Shown in pieces: positions 1 through 6,950 of a stretch of 7,201 nucleotides of DNA. Position 1 is the first letter of the stretch. Each line of letters opens with the position of its first letter. Both the position numbers and the translations under genes were made by a program. Below the pieces are notes generated by a model. It was not told where the DNA came from and ran no database searches. It saw nothing but the letters and a program-made list of their open reading frames with translations. The DNA is from Candidatus Woesearchaeota archaeon (lineage in GTDB: Archaea > Nanobdellota > Nanobdellia > Woesearchaeales > DSVV01): positions 1 through 7,201 of the forward strand of contig JACQSP010000145.1 of assembly GCA_016205905.1 (NCBI GenBank). Direction: 5' to 3'.

Positions 1-10
1 ATATATAAAG
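1..10 (+). promoter_or_regulatory. candidate archaeal TATA box for the Ig-domain protein gene
   Basis: The sequence ATATATAAAG resembles an archaeal TATA box. It lies about 45 bases before the ATG at 51, so initiation about 25 bases downstream would leave a leader of roughly 20 bases. AT-rich background makes such matches common, and the window edge hides anything further upstream. Confidence 0.35.
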
Positions 11-50
11 AAGTTAAATAGAATAAGTATAGGTAAAGAGAAGAATACCA

Positions 51-1385
51 ATGAAAAAAGAGAATGAGAAAAATAGAAGATTTAATATTAATCATAAGTA
101 TAACTTATTGTTAGTCATCAGTATAACAATTATTATGGCCCTTTTTCTGGTTTCTCTGAATTTAGCTTCAGCTTCAACAAATATCATTGATTTTCCTATG
201 GTTCATGCAGTTCTTATAGGACAAACGCCTGATCCTGCTGAGCCTGGCAATATTGTTGAGCTCAGGTTTAATGTGTGGAATAATGGCTCTGGGATTTTAG
301 AAGATGTTAATTTTGAATTAATTCCAGAATGGCCTTTGTCTTTTGTGCATGGGCAGGAAGCTAAGATTAAGGTAGGCGACTTAAAAACAAAGAATACTTA
401 CAGTGATAAAGCAGAAGATACTGTTGTCCTGTTATATTATCGCCTGCAGGCTGATCCAAAAGCAGATTCAGGAACATATCAGGTGAAATTAGAGTATAGT
501 TCAAAAAACAAATATTCCGTTGTCCAGAAACTGCCTGTTTATAATATAAGGGTTGAGTCCTCAACTTCTTTATTGGACATAGAAAGTTTTGAAACACAGC
601 CAGAGAAAATTAAGTCAGGCGACACAGGCAAATTATTATTAAAATTAACAAATAAAGGCGGCGTTGACCTTAAAGATATAAAAATAAAATTGGATTTAAC
701 AGGACCAGAGTTTTCGCCGATTGGCTCAACAGATGAGAAGCTCATCAATGAATTGCAGCGTGGCTATTCAACAATGGCTGAGTACAAACTGCTTGCTTCA
801 GGGGATATGAAGGCAAAAGAATACCAGATTCCTGTAAAAATTGAATTTAAAGACGAGAAAAATAATAAATATACTAAAAATAATACAATAACCCTGCTTG
901 TTGACTCTTCTCCAGGATATCTGTTAAATTTAGAGCAGACATCAGTATACAATCCAAATTCAAAAGGAAAGATTGTAATAAGCCTTTCAAATATAGGCCA
1001 AAGCGATCTTAAATATACTGGTTTAGAATTAGAAGATACAGATGATTACGAAGTTCTTGGAAAAAATAATGAATATTTAGGCAATCTTGAAAGCGATGAT
1101 TATGAAACAGCTGATTATGAGATATTTGTAAAAGACATACCATTTGGCGGTTTGGATAAAAGAAACGTTCCTTTAAAATTAAAAGTGTATTATAAAGACA
1201 GTTATAACAAAGAATATACTGACGAGAAAGAAGTCGTCCTGCCGATTTATACTGCCTCTGCTGCAAAAAAGTATGGGTTAGTTGCAGGCAGCAGCACTAA
1301 ATGGATAATTATTTTAATTCTTATTGTGATTTTAATTGTGGGTTATATTGTTTACAAAAAAAGAAAGAATAACAATCACAAGTAA
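51..1385 (+). CDS. COG1361-like exported protein with Ig-like domains and C-terminal membrane anchor
   Basis: The 444-residue product has a basic N-terminus and a hydrophobic segment at about residues 18-42 ending in ASA, consistent with a signal peptide or signal anchor. The extracytoplasmic part shows about three CARDB/NEW3-like beta-sandwich units (near 55-168, 172-285 and 290-400), each with the recurrent pattern of a proline/glycine turn followed by 'V-x-L-x-F-x-V-x-N-x-G' (FNVWNNGSG, LKLTNKGG, ISLSNIGQ). A second hydrophobic helix at about 418-435 followed by KKRK predicts a C-terminal anchor with a cytoplasmic tail. Possible N-glycosylation sequons are at N78 and N277; there are no cysteines. 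ATG 51 is the first start after an in-frame TAG at 30-32. Such proteins are often encoded beside MacB-like ABC genes in archaea. By inference it is the extracellular partner of the permeases downstream, loosely analogous to MacA. A structural envelope role is also possible. Confidence 0.8.
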   Translation: MKKENEKNRRFNINHKYNLLLVISITIIMALFLVSLNLASASTNIIDFPMVHAVLIGQTPDPAEPGNIVELRFNVWNNGSGILEDVNFELIPEWPLSFVHGQEAKIKVGDLKTKNTYSDKAEDTVVLLYYRLQADPKADSGTYQVKLEYSSKNKYSVVQKLPVYNIRVESSTSLLDIESFETQPEKIKSGDTGKLLLKLTNKGGVDLKDIKIKLDLTGPEFSPIGSTDEKLINELQRGYSTMAEYKLLASGDMKAKEYQIPVKIEFKDEKNNKYTKNNTITLLVDSSPGYLLNLEQTSVYNPNSKGKIVISLSNIGQSDLKYTGLELEDTDDYEVLGKNNEYLGNLESDDYETADYEIFVKDIPFGGLDKRNVPLKLKVYYKDSYNKEYTDEKEVVLPIYTASAAKKYGLVAGSSTKWIIILILIVILIVGYIVYKKRKNNNHK

Positions 1386-1542
1386 ATCACAAAAATAGAT
1401 TAAGTGCCTTATTAGAGATTGATAATTGCGCCAATAAAAATGAATTACCCAATTGCCCAAAGGGGTGGGATAAATTACGTTAATAAACATAAATTATGCA
1501 ATTGTCAATAATATCATCTTATTTTAGGTCGAGGAAATTAAC
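1386..1542 (+). other. 157-base spacer with a local GC-rich patch
   Basis: This non-coding gap separates the Ig-domain gene from the first permease. Most is AT-rich, but 1448-1469 has runs of C then G (CCC at 1448-1450 and 1456-1458, GGG at 1462-1464 and 1467-1469) that could pair as an interrupted hairpin with an AAA loop. AATT at 1443-1446 and 1473-1476 could extend it. A weak TATA-like stretch (CATAAATTA) lies near 1489-1497. A separate promoter for the permease is possible but not demonstrated. Confidence 0.35.
1531..1534 (+). promoter_or_regulatory. Shine-Dalgarno site for permease 1
   Basis: GAGG lies 8 bases before ATG 1543. An in-frame TAG at 1525-1527 excludes any upstream start, so motif and stop together fix the start. 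This is the clearest ribosome binding site on the + strand of the window. Confidence 0.65.
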
Positions 1543-2772
1543 ATGCTGGCAGATTATTTTAGAATTTCACTGCGAAACCTGCGCAAAAGAAAGGTAAGGT
1601 CATTTCTTACAATATTAGGCATCCTCATTGGCATTGTTTCTGTTGTTGGCTTAATTTCAATTGGCCAGGGGATGCAGCATGCCATAAATGAAGAATTTAA
1701 GACAGTCGGGCAGGACAGAATAATAATCAAGCCAGGCGGTGAAGGGTTTACTGGCTCTACACCTGTTACAGCTGAGTTTTCTACTGAAAAATTATATGGG
1801 CATGATTTAGACGTCGTAAAAAATTCAAAAGGTGTATACAAGGCGATAGGCGTAATAATTGATACAGGAGATGTTGAGTTTGATAACAAAATAAAATACA
1901 ATAACCTGTTTGGTGTTCCTATAGACAGTTATTCTACTGGTTTTATCAAAACAATTGATTTTTTCATAATTGAAGACGGCAGAGAATTTGAACCTGGTGA
2001 TAAGTACAAGGCAATTGTTGGATATAGGACAGCAAAAGAACTTTTTGACAAGGAGATTAGAACAGGCAATAAGATAATAATCAAAGGCCAGGAATTCAAA
2101 GTCATAGGAATCCAAAAAAAGACAGGAAGTCCTGTGCATGATTCAATGGTTAGAATACCTTTAGAAGTCGCAAGAGAGTTATTAGGCAAAGAGGATAAAG
2201 AATTCACCACTATTTTTGCAAAAGTGCAGAAGGGCCTTAATCCGCTAGATGTTGCTGAAAGCATAAAAAAAGAACTAAGAAATGACCATGGCGTAAAAGA
2301 AGGCGAGGAAGATTTCACTGTCACTTCATCTGTCCAATTAATGGAAGGCTTTAATAACATTCTTAATATTGTGCAGATTGTGCTGATTGGTATTGCAGGA
2401 ATCTCTTTGTTTGTCGGCGGCATTGGAATAATGAATACAATGTACACCTCTGTTTTGCAGAGGAGAAAAGAGATAGGAATTATGAAATCAATCGGCGCAA
2501 AAAACAGCGATATTATGATGATTTTTCTTATAGAATCAGGAATATTAGGGATAATTGGCGGAGTCATCGGAGTTATTCTCGGCATTTCACTGAGCAAAGG
2601 CGTAGAATTGATTGCATTTAGTATGGGTGTAGAACTTTTGAAAGCATATATTTCAGCTCCGCTGATTATTGGTGCGCTGGTGTTTTCGTTTTTAATCGGC
2701 GCAGTTTCAGGGCTGATGCCTGCGAGACAAGCTGCGAAATTACAGCCGGTTGACGCGTTGAGAGGTTTTTGA
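1543..2772 (+). CDS. MacB/FtsX-type ABC transporter permease (first of two)
   Basis: The 409-residue protein has the standard MacB permease plan. It has one membrane helix at about 21-43, a long extracytoplasmic MacB_PCD-like domain at about 44-272, then three helices at about 273-297, 327-350 and 371-393. Recognisable signatures are RNLRKRKVRSFLTILGI before and in helix 1, the FtsX-domain block VGGIGIMNTM...QRRKEIGIMKSIGA at 291-319, and the C-terminal LMPARQAAKLQPVDALR. No ATP-binding domain is fused, as in archaeal and Gram-positive MacB-like systems that use a separate ATPase. The family couples ATP hydrolysis in the cytoplasm to mechanical movement outside the membrane, exporting peptides, drugs or lipoproteins; the substrate here is unknown. 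It contains no cysteines. The next gene is a clear paralogue, and the pair may form a heterodimer or result from tandem duplication. Confidence 0.9.
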   Translation: MLADYFRISLRNLRKRKVRSFLTILGILIGIVSVVGLISIGQGMQHAINEEFKTVGQDRIIIKPGGEGFTGSTPVTAEFSTEKLYGHDLDVVKNSKGVYKAIGVIIDTGDVEFDNKIKYNNLFGVPIDSYSTGFIKTIDFFIIEDGREFEPGDKYKAIVGYRTAKELFDKEIRTGNKIIIKGQEFKVIGIQKKTGSPVHDSMVRIPLEVARELLGKEDKEFTTIFAKVQKGLNPLDVAESIKKELRNDHGVKEGEEDFTVTSSVQLMEGFNNILNIVQIVLIGIAGISLFVGGIGIMNTMYTSVLQRRKEIGIMKSIGAKNSDIMMIFLIESGILGIIGGVIGVILGISLSKGVELIAFSMGVELLKAYISAPLIIGALVFSFLIGAVSGLMPARQAAKLQPVDALRGF

Positions 2773-2794
2773 AAATGATTTTATTTAAGTTGTT

Positions 2795-2848
2795 AGATTT
2801 ATGCTCCCACACAAATTTATGTTGCCAAATAGATTTATGTTGCAATAT
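2795..2848 (+). repeat. three imperfect 18-bp tandem repeats between the permeases
   Basis: Copies at 2795-2812, 2813-2830 and 2831-2848 share the core (A/G)ATTTATG(C/T)T(C/G)C at exact 18-base spacing; ATTTATG recurs at 2797, 2815 and 2833. A more degenerate ATTTAAGTTGTTA lies just upstream at 2783-2795. The array fills the middle of the 104-base gap, ending 28 bases before the next start codon. It could bind a regulator in phase or be a slippage product. Confidence 0.7.
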
Positions 2849-2876
2849 TTACTGAGAGTATTCAAATGGTGTTTAA

Positions 2877-4094
2877 ATGATATTAGAATATTTTAAAATT
2901 GGAATAAAGAATATACGAAGCAGGAAAATCAGGTCATGGCTGACTATGTTAGGCATATTTATAGGCATAGCTGCAATAGTTGCATTGCTTTCATTGGGCC
3001 AAGGTTTAAGAAATGCTATAGACGAACAGTTTGAGAAGATGGGCAGAGATAAGATTATAATTACACCTGGGCAAGATTTTGGTTTTGGGAGTGTTGCAGG
3101 TCAGGAGATTCTTACAGAAGATGACCGCGATCTTATTAAAAAAATAAATGGGGTTGACATAACAAGCGGTTTCCTGTATAAAACAGTTGAGGTAAAATAT
3201 AAGAATGAGGCAGGTACAACATTTGTTACAGGCATTTATACAACCGGTGAAGAAACAGAAGTTATGAAAAGCATGCAGAACTGGAAAACAGCAGAGGGCA
3301 GGGATTTGTCAAAGACAGACAGGTATAAAGTATCAGTTGGCTGTGAAGTCATAAAAGATAAGGGATTGTTTAAGAAAGGTGTTGCATTAAAAGAAACAAT
3401 TGAACTGCTTGGAAAAGAGTTCAGGGTTATAGGCGCAATAAGCTGCGTCGGAAATAAGCAGGATGATACTCAGCTCTTTATTCCAATAGATACAGCAAGG
3501 GATCTTTTTGGTGAGCCTGATAAATTAGATATGATATTTGTAAAGATTAAAGAGGGTTACACACCTAAACTGGTTGCAGACAAGATAAGCGAAAAAATGA
3601 GAAAAGACAGGGATTTAAAAAAAGGCGAGGAGAACTTTCAGGTGCAGACTTCTGAGCAGCTGATTGAAGTGTTTGGCTCGATATTGGGAATAATAGAAGC
3701 TGTTCTCGTCGGAATAGCAGCAATCTCCTTGCTTGTAGGCGGTATTGGAATAATGAATACAATGTATACATCAGTGCTTGAAAGAACAAGAGAAATAGGT
3801 GTAATGAAGGCAATAGGGGCAAGAAGAAGAACCATATTAACAATATTTCTGATTGAATCTGGATTAATGGGCGCTGTTGGCGGAATGATAGGTGTGATTA
3901 TTGGATTTATGATTTCTTATGGTGTTGAGCTCGGCGCAAAACTAGCAGGATTTTCGTATCTCAGTGTAAAAATAAGCCCATGGCTGGTTTTGTTTGGAAT
4001 AAGCTTCGCATTCATCGTCGGAAGTGCCGCAGGTTTATTGCCTGCAATACAGGCGACAAAATTAGAAGTAGCTGATGCGCTGAGATATGAATAA
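2877..4094 (+). CDS. MacB/FtsX-type ABC transporter permease (second of two)
   Basis: The 405-residue paralogue of the preceding gene keeps the same layout. Helix 1 is at about 21-43, the extracytoplasmic MacB_PCD-like domain at about 44-265, and three C-terminal helices at about 270-294, 320-347 and 367-388. It carries the FtsX block VGGIGIMNTMYTSVLERTREIGVMKAIGA at 287-315 and ends in the classic MacB tail ALRYE. It differs in having exactly two cysteines, C156 and C190, both in the extracytoplasmic domain, where a disulfide is possible; its partner has none. An in-frame TAA at 2874-2876 directly before ATG 2877 fixes the start. GGTG at 2868-2871 may be a weak ribosome binding site. No ATPase gene follows: the next gene is convergent. 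Function as membrane subunit of an ATP-driven export or envelope system is inferred from the family; the substrate is unknown. Confidence 0.9.
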   Translation: MILEYFKIGIKNIRSRKIRSWLTMLGIFIGIAAIVALLSLGQGLRNAIDEQFEKMGRDKIIITPGQDFGFGSVAGQEILTEDDRDLIKKINGVDITSGFLYKTVEVKYKNEAGTTFVTGIYTTGEETEVMKSMQNWKTAEGRDLSKTDRYKVSVGCEVIKDKGLFKKGVALKETIELLGKEFRVIGAISCVGNKQDDTQLFIPIDTARDLFGEPDKLDMIFVKIKEGYTPKLVADKISEKMRKDRDLKKGEENFQVQTSEQLIEVFGSILGIIEAVLVGIAAISLLVGGIGIMNTMYTSVLERTREIGVMKAIGARRRTILTIFLIESGLMGAVGGMIGVIIGFMISYGVELGAKLAGFSYLSVKISPWLVLFGISFAFIVGSAAGLLPAIQATKLEVADALRYE

Positions 4095-4118
4095 TATAAG
4101 AATAGATTAATATTATTC
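4089..4118. terminator. candidate hairpin terminator between convergent genes
   Basis: A perfect 9-bp inverted repeat (GAATAATAT at 4089-4097, ATATTATTC at 4110-4118, 12-base loop) straddles the permease stop codon. It lies between two converging genes, where a bidirectional terminator would be expected. A TTTTT run at 4172-4176 could end the + strand transcript. The stem is AT-rich, so the match is weaker than its length suggests. Confidence 0.35.
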
Positions 4119-4128
4119 CAAACAAAAT

Positions 4129-4167
4129 ATTGTAGTCAGTATTATTGTAGTCAATAGATTGTAGTCA
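4129..4167. repeat. three direct copies of ATTGTAGTCA
   Basis: Exact 10-base copies lie at 4129-4138, 4144-4153 and 4158-4167, starting 15 and 14 bases apart. The last copy runs over the stop codon (complement of 4165-4167) of the MFS gene on the other strand. The copies occupy most of the short gap between the convergent genes. Confidence 0.85.
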
Positions 4168-5376
4168 GGAATTTTTCCTAAAATACACCACAACATACAC
4201 CAAATATAACAGCAGCACAGCGCTCATAATTAAAAAAACACTTTGTGTGCCATTGTTATCAGCAATAACACCAAAGATAGGAGAGATTACTGCAAAGAAG
4301 ATATTGCCGATAATTGTATTAATAGACATGACAGTAGCCCTGTGATGGCTTTGAGCATGCTTGTTAATAAAATCAGAAACAAATGTTCCCCTTAATCCTG
4401 AAGAAACAAGCCAGATAGCGAGAGCAAAGGGTATTCCTATCCATGTCTTTGTAAGGCTGCTGATTAAAAGGAAGATAAAAAACAAAGAAACAATTAGTAT
4501 TGATGTCCATTTTTCCTTTAATTTCTCCTCGACATAATGGCATGATTTTGCGCCTAATGCGCTAAACGAAAACATTATTGCATAAAGAATACCTATAAAT
4601 TTTAGGGAGATACCTGCTTCTTTAAAGTAAACTTGATTGAAGAAAAACGTCAAGAACGCAAAACTGCCGACAAGCATTGAAAATAAGATAATAAATTTAA
4701 GTTTAGGGTGAGTTGCAGTAAAAATTAATGTCTCCTTGATATGCCTGAAATATCCTATTTTATAGTGTGTATACTCCCCATCTATGAGATGTTTCTCATG
4801 CTTCGGCTCTTTGAATGAAAAGATAATAAACAAAGCAACTGCCAAAGGCAGCATAGACAAGCCATAAGTAAATCTCATGCTGAGAACAGCGGCGATTGCA
4901 GCGCCAAACATACCTGTTACACCTAGCATGAAATCATTAATCGCATATACATTGCCCTGAACTTGTTTGTATTTGTTTACGTGTTTTGTAGCCTTTAAAC
5001 TATCATAAATAAATGCCTCGCCGACGCCAAAAAATGTCGCAGTTGATAAACCAAATATGATTTCTCCAATAAAAAAACTCCAAAAATTGGTACTAAAAAC
5101 ATAAATAACATATCCACTCAAATTAAACAATTGCGATAATATCAGAACATTTTTCCTGCTCCATCTGTCAGCCAATGCTCCAAAAGGTATAGATGCAAGC
5201 AATAAAACAATAGTGTAAACAGACTGCAGAATCATTACCTCTGTCAAGCTTAAGCCATTTTCCTGCATGTATAGAACCCAGATTGGCATGGTAAAGATTG
5301 CACTGCCAAATAGTCTGTACAGATAATATTTCCAGATGTTCGAGTGGAGCTGCTCTCCTATTGGTTTAGAAATCAT
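4165..5376 (-). CDS. MFS transporter, 12-helix, putative exporter
   Basis: The 403-residue, strongly hydrophobic protein fits a 12-helix major facilitator. The helix 2-3 loop carries MFS motif A at 66-76 (GALADRWSRKN). GEAFIYDSL at 119-127 resembles the helix 4-5 region of drug/proton antiporter-like MFS proteins. A charged central loop at about 188-225 (KEPKHEKH...) separates the two six-helix halves, and HRATVMSINTIIGN at 345-358 is typical of the second half. By family it uses the proton gradient to move a small solute; drug or metabolite export is likely, but the substrate cannot be read. The gene starts 42 bases after asnS and has its own good ribosome binding site (AGGTG), so it is probably translated from the asnS transcript. 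No codon or composition break from its neighbours was obvious. Confidence 0.88.
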   Translation of the reverse strand: MISKPIGEQLHSNIWKYYLYRLFGSAIFTMPIWVLYMQENGLSLTEVMILQSVYTIVLLLASIPFGALADRWSRKNVLILSQLFNLSGYVIYVFSTNFWSFFIGEIIFGLSTATFFGVGEAFIYDSLKATKHVNKYKQVQGNVYAINDFMLGVTGMFGAAIAAVLSMRFTYGLSMLPLAVALFIIFSFKEPKHEKHLIDGEYTHYKIGYFRHIKETLIFTATHPKLKFIILFSMLVGSFAFLTFFFNQVYFKEAGISLKFIGILYAIMFSFSALGAKSCHYVEEKLKEKWTSILIVSLFFIFLLISSLTKTWIGIPFALAIWLVSSGLRGTFVSDFINKHAQSHHRATVMSINTIIGNIFFAVISPIFGVIADNNGTQSVFLIMSAVLLLYLVYVVVYFRKNS

Positions 5377-5381
5377 AAAGG

Positions 5382-5386
5382 CACCT
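5382..5386 (-). promoter_or_regulatory. Shine-Dalgarno site for the MFS gene
   Basis: On the - strand AGGTG lies 5 bases before the ATG at 5376-5374. No ATG, GTG or TTG occurs in that frame between the asnS stop and this ATG, so the start is well fixed. Confidence 0.6.
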
Positions 5387-5418
5387 AAGGTTTTGAACCA
5401 TTCAAGCTTTCTTGATAC

Positions 5419-6765
5419 TCAAGGCTTCCACCTAATCATTGTTCTAGGGAATGGTATTGCATCTTTAATATTTTCTAAGCCGCAAATCCAAGAAATTAAT
5501 CTTTCAACGCCTAATCCAAAACCGCCGTGAGGCACAGAGCCGTATTTTCTTGTGTCGAGATAAAATTCATATTCACTTACCTTTTCACCCATCTCAACCA
5601 ATCGCTTTTTAATCTCTTCAAGCTTTTCTTCTCTCTGGCTTCCGCCGATTATTTCGCCGTATCCTTCAGGTGCAAGAAAATCTGTGCCCTGAACAACGTC
5701 ACGATTGTGCGGGTCTTCTTTCATGTAAAACGCCTTTACTATCTTTGGATAATTAGTGACTATAACAAACCTGTCAAAATTCTTGACAAGCTCGTCTTCT
5801 TCAATTGTCCTTAAATCTTTTCCCCATTCAACATTCATCTTGGATTTCTCTTTCAGAATTTTTAATGCTTCGTCGTATGTTATCCTGACAAATGGCTTAT
5901 TCAGGCTTGGCTCTAATTTAGTTATATCTCTTCCTAATATTTCAAGCTCGGGTTTGTTTGTTTCTAATACTTTTTTAATTACATGTTTGATAACTTTTTC
6001 ACCATGATTAATAATTTCATCAAATGTTGACCATGCAAATTCCATTTCAGCATGCCAATATTCTGTTAGATGACGAGATGTTTTTGATTTCTCGGCTCTG
6101 AAAGACGGCGCGATAGTGTAAATCTTTTCTAAACCAAAGATTGCAGGCTCTGCATAGAGTTGCCATGTTTGCGCAAGAAAAACACCTTTCTGCTTGAAAT
6201 AATCGACTTCAAACAATGTTGAGCCGCCTTCACATTGCACAGATTGAAACATTGGACTTTGATATTCATAAAATCCTTGGCCTCTGAAATATTCATGAAT
6301 AGCGCCAAAAACAGTGCTTCTTACTTTAAGGATTGCAGTCATTTTTCTGCTTCTTAGCCACAGGTGCCTGTTATCTGCGAGAAACTCAGTGCCTTGGTCT
6401 TTTGTAATTGGAAATGTATCGCACTCTCCGACAACAACAACCTCTTTGACGTGGACTTCATATCCTGTTGGCGCTCGTTTATCCTCTTTAATGTCACCAA
6501 ATACTTCAAGTGATGCCTCTATCTGCAGTTTATCTGCAATCTTAAATTTTTCCTCGCCAACAACAGCTTTTTCAATAACGCATTGTATAATATTTGAAGA
6601 ATCCCTTAGAACAATAAACTTGATGTTAGAGCTTCCTCTTTCACGATGAATCCAACCTCTAATTGCAACACTGCCGCTGCCTTGTTTCATAGCATCCTGA
6701 ATAGACAGGAATGAATGAGCATTATGTTTCGCTTCTTTCTTTTCTGTTATTTTCTTCATTTCCAT
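5419..6765 (-). CDS. asnS: asparaginyl-tRNA synthetase, archaeal type
   Basis: The 448-residue class IIb enzyme charges tRNA(Asn) with asparagine in the cytoplasm using ATP. An N-terminal OB-fold anticodon-binding domain at about 31-115 is followed by the class II catalytic core. Motif 1 lies around 160-173 (FRGQGFYEYQSP). Motif 2 is at 222-243 (FRAE...RHLTEYWHAEMEF), with the catalytic arginine at 223. Motif 3 is at 414-441 (GGFGLGVERL...PFPRT). AsnRS is favoured over AspRS by QTWQLYAE at 199-206, GYGEIIGGSQRE at 368-379 and the IPFPRT tail. The OB fold rules out the related asparagine synthetase-like paralogue. The first ATG after the in-frame TAA at 6862-6864 is 6765. The ATG at 6759 (Met3) is an alternative and sits better relative to AAGGA. 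The first 15 residues are lysine/glutamate-rich and continue the repeat pattern found upstream. Confidence 0.96.
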   Translation of the reverse strand: MEMKKITEKKEAKHNAHSFLSIQDAMKQGSGSVAIRGWIHRERGSSNIKFIVLRDSSNIIQCVIEKAVVGEEKFKIADKLQIEASLEVFGDIKEDKRAPTGYEVHVKEVVVVGECDTFPITKDQGTEFLADNRHLWLRSRKMTAILKVRSTVFGAIHEYFRGQGFYEYQSPMFQSVQCEGGSTLFEVDYFKQKGVFLAQTWQLYAEPAIFGLEKIYTIAPSFRAEKSKTSRHLTEYWHAEMEFAWSTFDEIINHGEKVIKHVIKKVLETNKPELEILGRDITKLEPSLNKPFVRITYDEALKILKEKSKMNVEWGKDLRTIEEDELVKNFDRFVIVTNYPKIVKAFYMKEDPHNRDVVQGTDFLAPEGYGEIIGGSQREEKLEEIKKRLVEMGEKVSEYEFYLDTRKYGSVPHGGFGLGVERLISWICGLENIKDAIPFPRTMIRWKP

Positions 6766-6768
6766 TAT

Positions 6769-6773
6769 TCCTT
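6769..6773 (-). promoter_or_regulatory. Shine-Dalgarno-like AAGGA upstream of asnS
   Basis: On the - strand AAGGA is 3 bases before ATG 6765 but 9 bases before ATG 6759, which favours Met3 as the initiator. Related AAGGA motifs occur in several 18-bp repeats further upstream, so this one may be a repeat remnant rather than a dedicated site. Confidence 0.4.
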
Positions 6774-6776
6774 TTA

Positions 6777-6884
6777 ATTTATCATTTCTTTCTGTTATAT
6801 TAGTTTCTTCTAAGTTATTATTTCCTTCTTTTATATTACTTCCTTCTTTTATATTACTTCCTTATTTTATATTACTCCTTGCTT
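6777..6884 (-). repeat. 18-bp tandem array in the asnS leader, in frame with asnS
   Basis: On the + strand the unit is TTATATTACTTCCTTCTT. Copies lie at 6831-6848 (reference), 6849-6866 (one mismatch), 6867-6884 (degenerate 3' part), 6813-6830 (about 14/18), 6795-6812 (15/18) and a weak one at 6777-6794 (12/18). On the - strand each unit reads AAGAAGGAAGTAATATAA, purine-rich with a Shine-Dalgarno-like core. Read in the asnS frame, 32 codons from 6861 to 6766 are open and spell degenerate hexads such as EGSNIK, EGNNNL and EETNIT, but there is no ATG, GTG or TTG. An in-frame TAA lies at 6862-6864. Confidence 0.85.
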
Positions 6885-6913
6885 TTTTTCTTTTGTTTTG
6901 TGGTTAATGTTTT

Positions 6914-6925
6914 ATGGTTAACCAT
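6914..6925. promoter_or_regulatory. palindromic candidate operator of the asnS-MFS transcript
   Basis: ATGGTTAACCAT is a perfect 12-bp palindrome. An extra half-site, TGGTTAA, lies at 6901-6907, 14 bases from the same heptamer in the palindrome, and can also pair with TTAACCA at 6918-6924. The palindrome sits just downstream of where transcription would start from the TATA box at 6951-6960, a common place for archaeal repressors to bind. Confidence 0.4.
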
Positions 6926-6950
6926 CGCAAAAGTTAGTTGTATAATAGTT

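Noticed and set aside
1440..1511. 23-codon ORF in the spacer before permease 1
   Set aside because: No ribosome site or family resemblance; it is in the range expected by chance.
1929..2597. 222-residue open frame opposite permease 1
   Set aside because: It is an antisense shadow of the permease with proline/isoleucine-rich low-complexity translation and no domain signal.
6314..6649. 111-residue open frame opposite asnS
   Set aside because: It overlaps the conserved OB-fold and core region of asnS; its translation is serine/leucine-rich without recognisable motifs.
5419..6765. Aspartyl-tRNA synthetase or asparagine synthetase-like paralogue
   Set aside because: Motif and tail residues match AsnRS, and the N-terminal OB fold is present, which the synthetase-like paralogue lacks.
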